Shown: one piece after another, positions 45,500 to 53,879 of the stretch | Layout: every line of letters begins with the position of its first letter | Numbering within the stretch: position 1 is the first letter of the stretch | Assembly: GCF_004217225.1 (NCBI RefSeq) | Contig: NZ_SHKM01000001.1 | Location: 806,001 to 870,000 of the forward strand | Direction: 5' to 3' | Source of the DNA: Azospira oryzae | Lineage (GTDB): Bacteria; Pseudomonadota; Gammaproteobacteria; Burkholderiales; Rhodocyclaceae | Length of the DNA: 64,000 bases | The notes under the pieces: model-generated | Seen by the model: only the letters and a program-made list of their open reading frames with translations | What the model was told of the DNA's origin: nothing | Databases searched by the model: none | Made by a program: the position numbers and the translations under genes

Positions 45500-47392
45500 A
45501 TGCCCCATCCCCTCGCCCACCCGCTTGAACTCCTCGCCCCCGCCAAGAATGCCGACTTCGGCATGGAAGCCATCGTCCACGGCGCCGACGCCGTCTATAT
45601 CGGCGGTCCGGCCTTCGGCGCCCGGGCCAATGCGGGCAACAGCGTGGCCGACATCGCCCGCCTCAGCGAATTCGCCCACCGCTACAACGCCCGGGTATTG
45701 GTAGCCCTCAACACCATCCTCAAGGACGAGGAACTGGAGACCGCCCGCCGCATCGCCTGGGAATGCCACGACGCCGGCGCCGACGCCCTCATCATCCAGG
45801 ACATGGGCCTGCTGCAGCTCGACCTGCCGCCGATCCAGCTCCACGCCAGCACCCAGACCGACATCCGTTCCGTGGACAAGGCCCGCTTCCTGCAGGACGT
45901 GGGCTTCTCCCAGATCGTCCTGGCCCGGGAGCTGGACCTGGAACAGGTCCGCCAGATTGCCGCCCAGACCGACATCGCCCTGGAGTTTTTCGTGCACGGC
46001 GCCCTCTGCGTCAGCTACAGCGGCCTGTGCAACATCAGCCACGCCCACACCGGCCGCAGCGCCAACCGGGGCGAATGCTCCCAGGCCTGCCGCCTGCCCT
46101 ACGACCTGGAAAACGAACAGGGCCAGATCATCGCCAGCGACAAGCACCTGCTCTCCATGAAGGACAACGACCAGAGCGCCAACCTGCTGGCCCTGGCCCA
46201 GGCCGGCATCAGCTCCTTCAAGATCGAAGGCCGGCTGAAGGACCTCTCCTACGTCAAGAACATCACCGCCCACTACCGCACCCTGCTGGACGGCATCATG
46301 ACGGAACACCCGCAATTCACCCGTTCCTCCGCCGGCCGCAGTACCTTCTTCTTCACCCCCCAGCCGGAAAAGACCTTCAACCGGGGCGCCACCGACTACT
46401 TTGTGCACGGCCGGGGCCACAGCGAAGTGGGCGCCTTCGACACCCCTGCCTTCTCCGGCCCGGCCATCGGCAAGGTGAGCCGCCTGGGCAAGGGCTGGTT
46501 CGAGGTCGAGACGGCGGAAGCCCTGCACAACGGCGACGGCCTCTCCTATTTCGACGGTCACGGCGAACTGGTGGGCCTGCGCCTCAATACGGCGGAAAAG
46601 GCGGGCGCGGCCTGGCGCTGCACGCCCAACGAAGTGCCGGAAGACCTGGCCGTGGGCACCGCCATCCACCGCAACCGGGACCAGGAATTCGAACGCATCC
46701 TGGAAAAGAAGTCGGCGGAACGCCGGGTGGGCATCAGCATGGTCTTCGCCGAAAGCGGCGACGGCTTCGCCCTGACCCTGACCGACGAAGCCGGCGTAGC
46801 CGTCAGCGTGCCCCTGGCCCACGCCCGGGAAGCCGCCCAGAACGGCGAACGGGCCCTGGCCGGCCTCCGGGAGAACCTGGCCAAGCTGGGCAACACCCAG
46901 TATGTGGCCGACGGGGTGGAGCTGCAGCTGTCCCAGCCCTGGTTCCTGCCCGCCGGCGCCATCAACGCCCTGCGCCGGGAAGCGGTGGCAGCCCTGGATG
47001 CGGCCCGGGCCGCAGCCTACCAGCGCCCGCCCCGGGCCAGGCCGGTGGAGCCGCCGGCCCTCTACCCGGAAGTGGAACTGACCTACCTGGGCAATGTGTA
47101 CAACCGCAAGGCCCGGGAGTTCTACCTCAAGCACGGGGTGGAACTGATCGCCGCAGCCTACGAGGCGGACGAGGAAAAGGGCGCCGTTTCCCTGATGATC
47201 ACCAAGCACTGCCTGCGCCACAGCTTCAACCTGTGCCCCAAGGAAGTGAAGGGCTTAAAGCCCGATCCCCTGACCCTGGTGAACAACGGCGAGCGCCTGA
47301 CCCTGAAGTTCGACTGCGTGAAGTGCGAAATGCACGTGGTGGGCAAGATGAAAGGGAACAGAAGTATTAATTTAAGGGTGATTCAAAATTGA
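45500..47392 (+). CDS. rlhA: U32-family protein, RlhA type (23S rRNA 5-hydroxycytidine synthase)
   Basis: A 630-residue U32 'peptidase'-fold protein. RlhA hydroxylates C2501 of 23S rRNA; the shorter TrhP/YegQ relatives act on tRNA. Length, the N-terminus LELLAPAKNADFGMEAI, IQLHASTQTDIRS, HGALCVSYSGLCNISH, CSQACRLPYDLE and the C-terminal extension with cysteines (LKFDCVKCEM) favour RlhA. ATG 45500 is the family start; the frame opens slightly earlier inside the repeat. The last ~13 residues (GNRSINLRVIQN) are encoded by AT-rich DNA and look replaced at the junction with the following foreign gene. Confidence 0.88.
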   Translation: MPHPLAHPLELLAPAKNADFGMEAIVHGADAVYIGGPAFGARANAGNSVADIARLSEFAHRYNARVLVALNTILKDEELETARRIAWECHDAGADALIIQDMGLLQLDLPPIQLHASTQTDIRSVDKARFLQDVGFSQIVLARELDLEQVRQIAAQTDIALEFFVHGALCVSYSGLCNISHAHTGRSANRGECSQACRLPYDLENEQGQIIASDKHLLSMKDNDQSANLLALAQAGISSFKIEGRLKDLSYVKNITAHYRTLLDGIMTEHPQFTRSSAGRSTFFFTPQPEKTFNRGATDYFVHGRGHSEVGAFDTPAFSGPAIGKVSRLGKGWFEVETAEALHNGDGLSYFDGHGELVGLRLNTAEKAGAAWRCTPNEVPEDLAVGTAIHRNRDQEFERILEKKSAERRVGISMVFAESGDGFALTLTDEAGVAVSVPLAHAREAAQNGERALAGLRENLAKLGNTQYVADGVELQLSQPWFLPAGAINALRREAVAALDAARAAAYQRPPRARPVEPPALYPEVELTYLGNVYNRKAREFYLKHGVELIAAAYEADEEKGAVSLMITKHCLRHSFNLCPKEVKGLKPDPLTLVNNGERLTLKFDCVKCEMHVVGKMKGNRSINLRVIQN

Positions 47393-48168
47393 ACCAAATA
47401 TTAAAAATATCCAATTTATACTACTTACGGCTACGCCAAAACGAAAAAAACAGCAAAACCATAGAAGCGTGGCCATTTCTATTTATTGCGTCATTATTAT
47501 GCTTCCTATTTTTCTTATCCGAATTTTTTTCGAACACTAAAAATCCGGAACACAACTCGCTTATCACCGGAATATTAATGCTTGCAACAGAAGCAAGTAC
47601 TTTAGTTATTCTAATGGTTGCAAAAGAACTAAATAACAAGAAAAATTTAAACTATTTATCAAAAAAATATAGCCGAAATTTTTCAACAAAAACAGAAGCC
47701 AAAATCTTCTTAATCAACAAGCTCACAAAATCAAAACAAAAAAATTACCACACAATAGCTATAAAAATTAAAAATATATTAGACGAAAGAAACTCGAAAT
47801 ACTATATAGGGAAGCAAAAAAAATTTGAAATCTCCAAAAAAATATACGACCCCGAATCAAAGCAACGAATATATTCCCTATCTCTCGTTTTGATTGCGCC
47901 ATTATTTGCCCTTTGCATAAATTATGGAGCAAACATTGAGACCATCTTTGAACTATTCAATCACGACCAAAAAACAACACTAATAATCATATGGCTTATA
48001 CCGTCGTTTTTGTTATGGTTAGGCGCACTACTTCTCATAACACTGATGGAAGTTATATCAACAACTTTTCAAGCCACAAAATTTATGACAAAAAAGCATA
48101 AAGCAAAGTCAGATCTTTCGATGCTGGTTTTTTACTCTGATCTTATTGAACTTTCCAGGCCCTTGTAA
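47389..48168 (+). CDS. AT-rich orphan four-helix membrane protein, probably horizontally acquired
   Basis: A 259-residue protein encoded by DNA of roughly 30% G+C in a ~66% G+C window. Hydrophobic segments lie at about 29-47, 59-80, 161-180 and 193-217, separated by a lysine/asparagine-rich cytoplasmic region of ~80 residues. It starts with TTG 47389, whose bases overlap the rlhA stop (TTGA), with AAGGGTG about 10 bases upstream, so it is translationally coupled. A 780-bp open frame in such AT-rich DNA is not expected by chance. I recognise no family; a membrane effector or immunity role is speculation. Confidence 0.75.
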   Translation: MNQILKISNLYYLRLRQNEKNSKTIEAWPFLFIASLLCFLFFLSEFFSNTKNPEHNSLITGILMLATEASTLVILMVAKELNNKKNLNYLSKKYSRNFSTKTEAKIFLINKLTKSKQKNYHTIAIKIKNILDERNSKYYIGKQKKFEISKKIYDPESKQRIYSLSLVLIAPLFALCINYGANIETIFELFNHDQKTTLIIIWLIPSFLLWLGALLLITLMEVISTTFQATKFMTKKHKAKSDLSMLVFYSDLIELSRPL

Positions 48169-48173
48169 CCCCA

Positions 48174-48374
48174 TCAATAATGGGGCGGAATCTCGTCCTG
48201 CAGGGTGCGCTTTTCTTCCGGCAGGCTGGCCAGCATCTGCTGCCGCAGGGCCCGCAGGTCGTGCTGCAGTTGTTCGATCAGCTGCTGCTGGCGGAAGACG
48301 GTGCGATTCAGTTCGTCGATGGCATCGTCGGCAAAGCTGAGCTTGATTTCCAGTTCGTTCAGACGCTCTTCCAT
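48174..48374 (-). CDS. slyX: SlyX family protein
   Basis: A 66-residue coiled-coil protein beginning MEERLNELEIKLSFADDAID and ending LQDEIPPHY. The sequence pattern (heptad leucines, FRQQQLIEQLQ, and the C-terminal PPHY) is that of SlyX, a small cytoplasmic protein often near slyD; its function is unknown. The stop overlaps the small hairpin CCCCAT-CAATA-ATGGGG at 48169-48185. It is convergent with the AT-rich gene, whose stop is 5 bases away. Confidence 0.92.
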   Translation of the reverse strand: MEERLNELEIKLSFADDAIDELNRTVFRQQQLIEQLQHDLRALRQQMLASLPEEKRTLQDEIPPHY

Positions 48375-48463
48375 GGCGGTTCCCGGTCGTTGAGTGAGGG
48401 CGGATTCTACGCCTGCCGCCCCATGGCTTACACTACGCCCCTCACGCCTGCTCCCTCCCTGCC

Positions 48464-49078
48464 TTGACTACCCAGCCCCCCGCCCCGCCCCGCCACAGCC
48501 TCTTCGAAGACCTTCAGGCCCTCCTGGTGGCGCCCCTGGTGGTCGCTTTCGCCGTGCTGCTGTTCCGCCATGCCGGTCTCCTCACCGGCGGCACCACCGG
48601 CCTCGCCTTCCTCGCCCATTACGGCCTCGATCTGCCGTTCGGCCCCGCCTTCTTCCTCATCAACCTGCCCTTCTACTTCTTCTCGGTGCGGGCCCTGGGC
48701 TGGAACTTCACCCTCAAGACCTTCATCGCCGTGGCCCTGCTCTCCCTCTATACGGAGCTGCTGCCGGCCCACGTCGCCTTCGCCAGCCTGGAGCCGGTCT
48801 TTGCCGCCCTCATGGGGGGCTTTCTCACCGGCATCGGCCTGCTCATGCTGGTGCGCCACCGGGCCAGCCTCGGCGGCCTCGGCGTCATGGCCGTGTATCT
48901 GCAGGAACGGCGCGGCTGGCGCGCCGGCCACGTGCAGATGGCCGCCGACGTGGCCATCCTCTCGGCCGCCCTGCTGGTGCGGGATCCCTACCACGTGCTG
49001 CTCTCCATCCTCGGCGCCGTCGCCCTCAACTTCGTCATCGCCGTCAATCACCGCCCCGGCCGCTACGCCGGCACCTGA
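48464..49078 (+). CDS. YitT family membrane protein
   Basis: A 204-residue protein with five or six membrane helices: LVAPLVVAFAVLLFRHAGLLTGG, the glycine-rich GGTTGLAFLAHYG, FFLINLPFYFFSVRALGW, and GGFLTGIGLLMLVRHRASLGG mark the YitT (DUF161/DUF2179-like) family of uncharacterised transporters. Only a TTG start is present at the N-terminus (48464). It is coupled to the following SpeE-like gene (3-base gap), so the pair may act together, for example in export of a polyamine-like compound; this is inference. Confidence 0.82.
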   Translation: MTTQPPAPPRHSLFEDLQALLVAPLVVAFAVLLFRHAGLLTGGTTGLAFLAHYGLDLPFGPAFFLINLPFYFFSVRALGWNFTLKTFIAVALLSLYTELLPAHVAFASLEPVFAALMGGFLTGIGLLMLVRHRASLGGLGVMAVYLQERRGWRAGHVQMAADVAILSAALLVRDPYHVLLSILGAVALNFVIAVNHRPGRYAGT

Positions 49079-49081
49079 CCC

Positions 49082-49888
49082 ATGGCCCGGGACGACGACT
49101 ACGAACTGCGGCAGAGCGTGCCGCCCGAGCGCCTCAGCGGCCGCCCCTACCTCAAGGACGAGGCGGACGAACTGGCCCTCCACTTCGACTTCCGCACGGT
49201 GCAGAGCACCATGTCCAAGGCCGACCCCACGGCCCTCACCCTGGGCTACACCCGCTCCATGATGGGCTTCCTCCTGCTCCATCCGGAGCCGGCCCGCATC
49301 GCCATGATCGGCCTGGGGGGCGGTTCCCTGGCCAAGTACTGCCTGCAGCGCCTGCCCGGGGTGGATTTCACCGCGGTGGAGATCGACCCGGCGGTGATCG
49401 CCCTGCGCGACGAGTTCCGCCTGCCGCCGGACGGCGACAACTTCCGCGTCGTCTGCGCCGACGGGGCCGACTACATCCGGGCCATGGAGGACAGCGTGGA
49501 CGTGCTGCTCATCGACGGCTTCTGCCTCGACGGCCTGCCGCGCCAGCTCTGCACCACCGCCTTCTACGACTACTGCTACGCCCGCCTCAAGCCCGGCGGC
49601 GTCATGGTGGTCAACCTGTGGGCCGGCGACGACCTGCTGCAGCTCTACCTGGGCCGCCTGCGCCAGTGCTTCGACGGCCGGGTGCTGCTGATCGACGCCC
49701 AGGAGGAAGGCAACCAGATCGCCTTCGCCTGCAAGCAGGAGGACTTTCCCCCGTCCCTGGAGCAGCTGCGCAGTCGCAGCAACGACCTGGCCCCCGCCCA
49801 CCCCATCGACCTGCCGGACACCGCCGCCCGCCTGCGCCGGGCCCTGGAAGGCCGGCGCAAGCAGCGGGGCCGCGGCCGCTCCGCCTGA
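49082..49888 (+). CDS. Spermidine synthase-like (SpeE-fold) protein
   Basis: A 268-residue Rossmann-fold protein. It has the nucleotide-binding stretch AMIGLGGGSLAKYCLQ, the acidic loop TAVEIDPAVIALRDEF, a second acidic motif CADGADYIR and the DVLLIDGFCLDGLP region that replaces the catalytic DSxDP loop of true spermidine synthases. This looks like a SpeE relative without the normal aminopropyltransfer aspartates, so the reaction is uncertain. A basic Arg/Gly tail follows. ATG 49082 lies 3 bases after the YitT stop. Confidence 0.82.
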   Translation: MARDDDYELRQSVPPERLSGRPYLKDEADELALHFDFRTVQSTMSKADPTALTLGYTRSMMGFLLLHPEPARIAMIGLGGGSLAKYCLQRLPGVDFTAVEIDPAVIALRDEFRLPPDGDNFRVVCADGADYIRAMEDSVDVLLIDGFCLDGLPRQLCTTAFYDYCYARLKPGGVMVVNLWAGDDLLQLYLGRLRQCFDGRVLLIDAQEEGNQIAFACKQEDFPPSLEQLRSRSNDLAPAHPIDLPDTAARLRRALEGRRKQRGRGRSA

Positions 49889-50107
49889 ACCTCGGCAAGA
49901 GGCTGCAGCGGTGGCCAAGCTGCTGTTTCCACGGCACTGTTTGCAGCGATAGGCCAGCACCGCGGCAGGCCTTCCGCTACAATGCCGGCCTGCCCGTCGT
50001 CGGGGCCGGCCGCCGGGCACCAGCCCGCCGCCGCTCCGCCGCTCCGCCGCACCCCTGCCGAACGCCGCCCGGGCGCCGGCCTCCCCCTCAGCAGCACCGG
50101 AGTCCCC

Positions 50108-51124
50108 ATGTCAGACCTGCTCAGCGACCGCCTGGCCGCCGCCTATTCCGCCCGCAGCGAACTGCTGCCCCAGCTGCACGCCGAAGGCACCAATGCCTAC
50201 CGCCTGTTCCACGGCAGCGTCGAAGGCCGCTCCGGCCTCACCGTGGACCGCTACGGCGACCTGCTGCTGGTGCAGAGCTTCCACACGCCCCTGGAAGCCG
50301 GCGAACTGGCCGAACTGGAAGCCTTCTACGCCGGCGTCCTGCCCGGCCTGGACTGCATCTACAACGACCGCAGCCGCGCCAATTCCCGCATCGCCAACGA
50401 TCTGCCGCCGGAAAAGGTGGAACCGGCACACCGCCCACGCCAGTTCAGCGAACTGGGCGTCAATTACCTGATCCAGGCCCGCCACGCCGGCCAGGACCCC
50501 TGGCTGTTCCTGGACCTGCGGGCCGGCCGCCGCCGCATCATGCAGGAAGCCGTCGGCAAGTCCGTGCTCAATCTCTTCGCCTACACCTGCGGCGTCGGCA
50601 TCGCCGCCGCCAAGGCCGGGGCCGCCTTCGTCGTCAATGTGGATTTCGCCGAAAGCAGCCTGGCCGTGGGCAAGAGCAACGCCGCCCTCAACGAACTCAA
50701 TCACCGGCCCCGCTTCATTAAGAGCGACGTTTTCCCCGCCATCCGCCAGCTGGCCGGCATCGGCCAGCCCAAGATGGTGCGGGGCAAGCGCATGCCCCCC
50801 TTCATCGAACTGGAGCCACGCCAGTTCGACCTGGTGTTCCTCGACCCGCCCCGCTACGCCAAGAGCCCCTTTGGCGTGGTGGACCTGGTGAACGACTACC
50901 CGGCCCTGTTCAAGCCGGCCCTGCTGGCCACCGCCGAAGGCGGCACCCTGGTCTGCTGCAACAACGTGGCCGAAGTGCAGCGCGACGCCTGGCTCGACCA
51001 GCTGCAGCGCAGCGCCCGCAAGGCGGGCCGGGAAGTGCGGGCGGCCGAATGGATTCTCCCCGAGGCCGACTTCCCCAGCCCGGACGGCCAGCCGCCCCTG
51101 AAGACGGTGCTGCTGCGGGTCTGA
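50108..51124 (+). CDS. Class I SAM-dependent methyltransferase (RlmI/RlmK-like)
   Basis: A 338-residue methyltransferase. After a ~120-residue N-terminal domain (RYGDLLLVQSFHTPLEAGEL), the catalytic domain has VLNLFAYTCGVGIAAAKAGA, an acidic loop (VNVDFAESSL) and the VFLDPPRYAKS motif typical of nucleic-acid base methylases of the RlmI/RlmKL group. It lacks the N-terminal PUA domain of RlmI, so the target is uncertain. ATG 50108 follows a 219-bp gap with a TACAAT -10-like sequence at 49978. A strong terminator follows. Confidence 0.85.
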   Translation: MSDLLSDRLAAAYSARSELLPQLHAEGTNAYRLFHGSVEGRSGLTVDRYGDLLLVQSFHTPLEAGELAELEAFYAGVLPGLDCIYNDRSRANSRIANDLPPEKVEPAHRPRQFSELGVNYLIQARHAGQDPWLFLDLRAGRRRIMQEAVGKSVLNLFAYTCGVGIAAAKAGAAFVVNVDFAESSLAVGKSNAALNELNHRPRFIKSDVFPAIRQLAGIGQPKMVRGKRMPPFIELEPRQFDLVFLDPPRYAKSPFGVVDLVNDYPALFKPALLATAEGGTLVCCNNVAEVQRDAWLDQLQRSARKAGREVRAAEWILPEADFPSPDGQPPLKTVLLRV

Positions 51125-51147
51125 CCTCCGTCTGCCGACCAAGCCGG

Positions 51148-51181
51148 AAAAAGCGGCGCTCCTCCGGGAGTGCCGCTTTTT
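51148..51181 (+). terminator. Intrinsic terminator of the methyltransferase gene
   Basis: 10-bp arms AAAAAGCGGC (51148-51157) and GCCGCTTTTT (51172-51181), with further T residues to 51184. Confidence 0.88.
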
Positions 51182-51407
51182 TTATGGATGAGGCCGACAC
51201 GGCGACGACCGCACTCGTCCAACGGCGCCAGGGCGCCATGCGGCAAAAGCCGCGGTCACGTTGCCCGCCCCACTGGGTGACGCACCACCGGCATCGCCGC
51301 TGCCACGACTAACCCCGCGCCGCACGGCGGCAGGCGGCGACGTTTTCCCGCTTGGGATGCCCCACTTGGCGTACACTGCGAGGCCTGAAGATTTCCACGG
51401 CCCCACC

Positions 51408-53006
51408 ATGACCCGCTCCACCCTCAAACTGCCGAGTAAAAAAGCCGGCGACGCCAACAGCGAACCCTCCCGCGATCCGGCGCGCAAGCCCATCCGCGGC
51501 GGCAACCGCGCCACCCGCAACCAGCCCCGGGCGGAAGCCCCGGCCCGGGACGAGGCGCCCCGCCGCTCCGCACCGCGTAGTGAAGAGTCACCCCGCCGCC
51601 GCAGCGAAGGCGAACAGCCGCGCCGGGAAGGCAGCGACCATGCCCGTCCGCCGCGGCGCAGCGACGCCCCCGGCAAGCCGGCCTACGGCCGCGATGGTCG
51701 CGATAGCCGCAATGAGCGGAATGGTGAAGCACCGCGCCGCCCCCGCCGGGAAGACGGCGAACGCCCCTACAGTGACCGGGACCGCCCGGCCCGGGGCAAG
51801 CCCGCCGGCCGCGATGAGCGGCCACCGCGCCAGGCCGATGGCCGCCCGCCCCGGCGCAGCGATGGACCCGGCAAGCCCGCTTACGCCCGCGACGGCCGGG
51901 ATGGGGATGCCCCCCGTGGGCCCCGCGCCCCCCGCCGCGAGGACGGCGAGCGCAGCTACGGCGAACGCAAGCCCGGCGCCCCTTTCGGCAAGCCCCGCAG
52001 TGAGGACGGTCGCCCGCCCCGGCGTGGCGACGCCCCCGCCCGCCCGGCCTACGCCCGGGACGGCGAACGGGCGGAGCGCCCCCGCCGCGAAGGCGGCGAA
52101 CGGACCTACGGCGACCGGGAACGGCCCTTCCGCGGCAAGCCGGCGGGTGACTTCGCCAAGCCGGCCCGCCGTTTCGACGACGCCCCCCGCCGCCCTGCGC
52201 CGCGGCGCGACGATGCGGCCACGGGCGAGCGCTCCGCCGATGCCCGGCCGCCCCGGGGCGACCGCGGCAATCCCAGCGAACTGCCGCGCCTGTCCAAGGT
52301 GATGTCGGAGCAGGGCCTGTGTTCCCGCCGCGAAGCGGACGAATGGATCGAGGCCGGCTGGGTCAAGGTGGACGGCAAGGTGGTGAGCGAACTGGGTTCC
52401 CGTATCGTGCCCACGGCCCGCATCGAGGTCGATCCGGAAGCCCGCAAGCACCAGGCGGAAAGCGTCACCATCATCCTGCACAAGCCCATCGGCTACGTCT
52501 CCGGCCAGGCCGAGGACGGCTACGAGCCCGCCGTGGTCCTGGTCCAGCCGGAAAACCGCTGGGAAGAGGACAAGGGCGGCACCCGCTTCAAGAGCGCCCA
52601 CCTGCGCCGCCTGGCCCCTGCCGGCCGGCTCGACATCGACTCCACCGGCATGCTGGTGCTGACCCAGGACGGCCGCGTGGCCAAGCGCCTGATCGGCGAA
52701 GACTCCACCGTGGAAAAGGAATACCTGGTGCGGGTCGAGGGCGAACTGATCGAAAACGGCCTGGCCCTGCTCAACCACGGCCTCAGCCTGGATGGCGTCA
52801 AGCTCAAGCCGGCCCACGTCTCCTGGCAGAACGAGGAGCAGCTGCGCTTCGTCCTGCGCGAGGGCCGCAAGCGCCAGATCCGCCGCATGTGCGAGCTGGT
52901 GGGTCTGAAGGTGGTGGGCCTGAAGCGCATCCGCATCGGCAGCGTGGTCCTCGGCAAACTGCCGCCGGGCCAGTGGCGCTACCTGCGCAGCGACGAGAAG
53001 TTCTAG
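51408..53006 (+). CDS. rluF: RluF-like pseudouridine synthase with long disordered N-terminus
   Basis: A 532-residue RsuA-family synthase. Residues ~1-285 are low complexity, built of imperfect repeats rich in Arg, Asp, Pro and Gly (variants of DGERxYGDR, PPRRxDAPxKPAYxRDG, RGKPAG). An S4 domain follows (LSKVMSEQGLCSRREADEWI), then the catalytic domain with GRLDIDSTGMLVLTQDGR, whose first aspartate is the nucleophile, and RQIRRMCELVGLKVVGLKRI. The RRMCE pattern and S4 wording favour RluF over RluB. ATG 51408 is the first start; homologous catalytic sequence begins only after residue ~290. Confidence 0.85.
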   Translation: MTRSTLKLPSKKAGDANSEPSRDPARKPIRGGNRATRNQPRAEAPARDEAPRRSAPRSEESPRRRSEGEQPRREGSDHARPPRRSDAPGKPAYGRDGRDSRNERNGEAPRRPRREDGERPYSDRDRPARGKPAGRDERPPRQADGRPPRRSDGPGKPAYARDGRDGDAPRGPRAPRREDGERSYGERKPGAPFGKPRSEDGRPPRRGDAPARPAYARDGERAERPRREGGERTYGDRERPFRGKPAGDFAKPARRFDDAPRRPAPRRDDAATGERSADARPPRGDRGNPSELPRLSKVMSEQGLCSRREADEWIEAGWVKVDGKVVSELGSRIVPTARIEVDPEARKHQAESVTIILHKPIGYVSGQAEDGYEPAVVLVQPENRWEEDKGGTRFKSAHLRRLAPAGRLDIDSTGMLVLTQDGRVAKRLIGEDSTVEKEYLVRVEGELIENGLALLNHGLSLDGVKLKPAHVSWQNEEQLRFVLREGRKRQIRRMCELVGLKVVGLKRIRIGSVVLGKLPPGQWRYLRSDEKF

Positions 53007-53356
53007 CCTCCTCCCCCTTTTCCCCGGGGATGTAAAGATATTCCGACGTCCCCGGGGGAAATGCAGTACACTGCTGCACCTTGGCCGAATAGCATCACCT
53101 CGGCCAACGTGATGCCCCCTCTGCCCTCAAGCCCTCCGCCCTTGCGGTACCCTCGGCGCCCCGCGCCCCGAGTCATCCCCAGATGCATTCGTGCTTGTTG
53201 CCGGCCACGCCCCAGGCGCTGCCCCGGAACTACGTCCAGAAGAGATCGCATCAGCCCCCGGCCGGCTTGCGCCATGTGTTTGTGCGCCCGGCTCTGATCC
53301 ACCTCGCGCTGTTCCGCCTGTCCGACAGGAATGGGGCAGACCAAACGGAGAACTGA
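53007..53356. other. 350-bp region before infA with a GC-rich palindromic hairpin
   Basis: A near-perfect hairpin TTTCCCCGGGGA (53019-53030) / TCCCCGGGGGAAA (53049-53061, one bulged G), whose arms are themselves palindromic, follows the rluF-like stop. The rest contains an open 57-codon frame (53183-53356) ending in TGA directly before the infA ATG; it has a GC-biased third position but no recognised similarity or convincing ribosome-binding site. CGGAG close to 53345 serves infA. A real leader peptide is possible but unproven. Confidence 0.45.
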
Positions 53357-53617
53357 ATGTCCAAGGAAGAAGCCCTCGAATTTGAAGGCACCGTCATGGA
53401 AGTGCTGCCCGAATCCCGCTATCGCGTCACCCTGGCCAACGGCGTGGAAATCCTCGCCTACGGTTCAGGCAAAATGAAAATGCACCGCATCAAGGTGCTC
53501 ATGGGTGACAAGGTCACCGTGGAAATGTCCCCCTACGACCTGACCAAGGGTCGCATCACCTTCCGCCACCTCGGCGAAGGTGCCCGGGGCCCCGCCCCCG
53601 CACGCCGCCGCCGCTAG
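53357..53617 (+). CDS. infA: Translation initiation factor IF-1 (secondary-locus copy)
   Basis: An 86-residue OB-fold protein with the IF-1 core [42 protein letters not shown] and [14 protein letters not shown], followed by a basic tail ending ARRRR. IF-1 occupies the ribosomal A site during initiation. It is far from the spc/alpha ribosomal-protein operons, where infA also occurs in many betaproteobacteria, so this may be the second copy known in the group. The tail is longer and more basic than usual (72 residues). CGGAG precedes the ATG; an open 57-codon frame stops directly before it. Confidence 0.93.
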   Translation: MSKEEALEFEGTVMEVLPESRYRVTLANGVEILAYGSGKMKMHRIKVLMGDKVTVEMSPYDLTKGRITFRHLGEGARGPAPARRRR

Positions 53618-53627
53618 GCGCGCCACG

Positions 53628-53670
53628 GCACCCTGCGCCATCCCCGCCGACGCGGAACTTCGCAGGGTGC
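53628..53670 (+). promoter_or_regulatory. 10-bp hairpin between infA and the downstream small gene
   Basis: Perfect arms GCACCCTGCG (53628-53637) and CGCAGGGTGC (53661-53670) with a 23-nt loop, no T-run. It ends 11 bases before the AAGGA of the GTG-started gene and could protect or regulate that mRNA segment. Confidence 0.5.
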
Positions 53671-53696
53671 TGATCAACTCAAGGAAACAAAGCTTA

Positions 53697-53879
53697 GTGA
53701 AAGTAAAAGAACTCATGCCGGGCGACCGGATTGTCGACTTCTGCAAGGGAGACGACGAGCATTACGAAGTCATCGCAGTACGCCCCCTGGGCCACCGTTT
53801 TGAAGTCACCTTCCGCTCCCACCGGGGCGAGGCCTCTGCCCACTACAACGGCAACGCCTACATCTCCGCCTTCCGCTGA
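53697..53879 (+). CDS. Small protein of unknown function (60 residues, GTG start)
   Basis: A compact, charged protein starting (V/M)KVKELMPGDRIVDFCKGDD and ending SAHYNGNAYISAFR, with predicted beta-rich content (RFEVTFRSHRG). GTG 53697 has AAGGA 11 bases upstream; an internal ATG at 53715 is an alternative. It follows infA and a hairpin in the same orientation, so it may be co-expressed. No domain is recognised; cold-shock or RNA-binding roles would be guesses from its neighbour. Confidence 0.55.
   Translation: MKVKELMPGDRIVDFCKGDDEHYEVIAVRPLGHRFEVTFRSHRGEASAHYNGNAYISAFR

Noticed and set aside
45307-45573. Minus-strand ORF within the inverted-repeat element
   Set aside because: It reads through the terminal repeat (ATEAQRTQ-type peptide), a well-known spurious translation of this repeat class.
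51600-52260. Repetitive DNA in the rluF-like gene as a CRISPR-like or transposon repeat
   Set aside because: The repeats are imperfect, in frame and encode a continuous low-complexity protein; there are no regular spacers or terminal inverted repeats.
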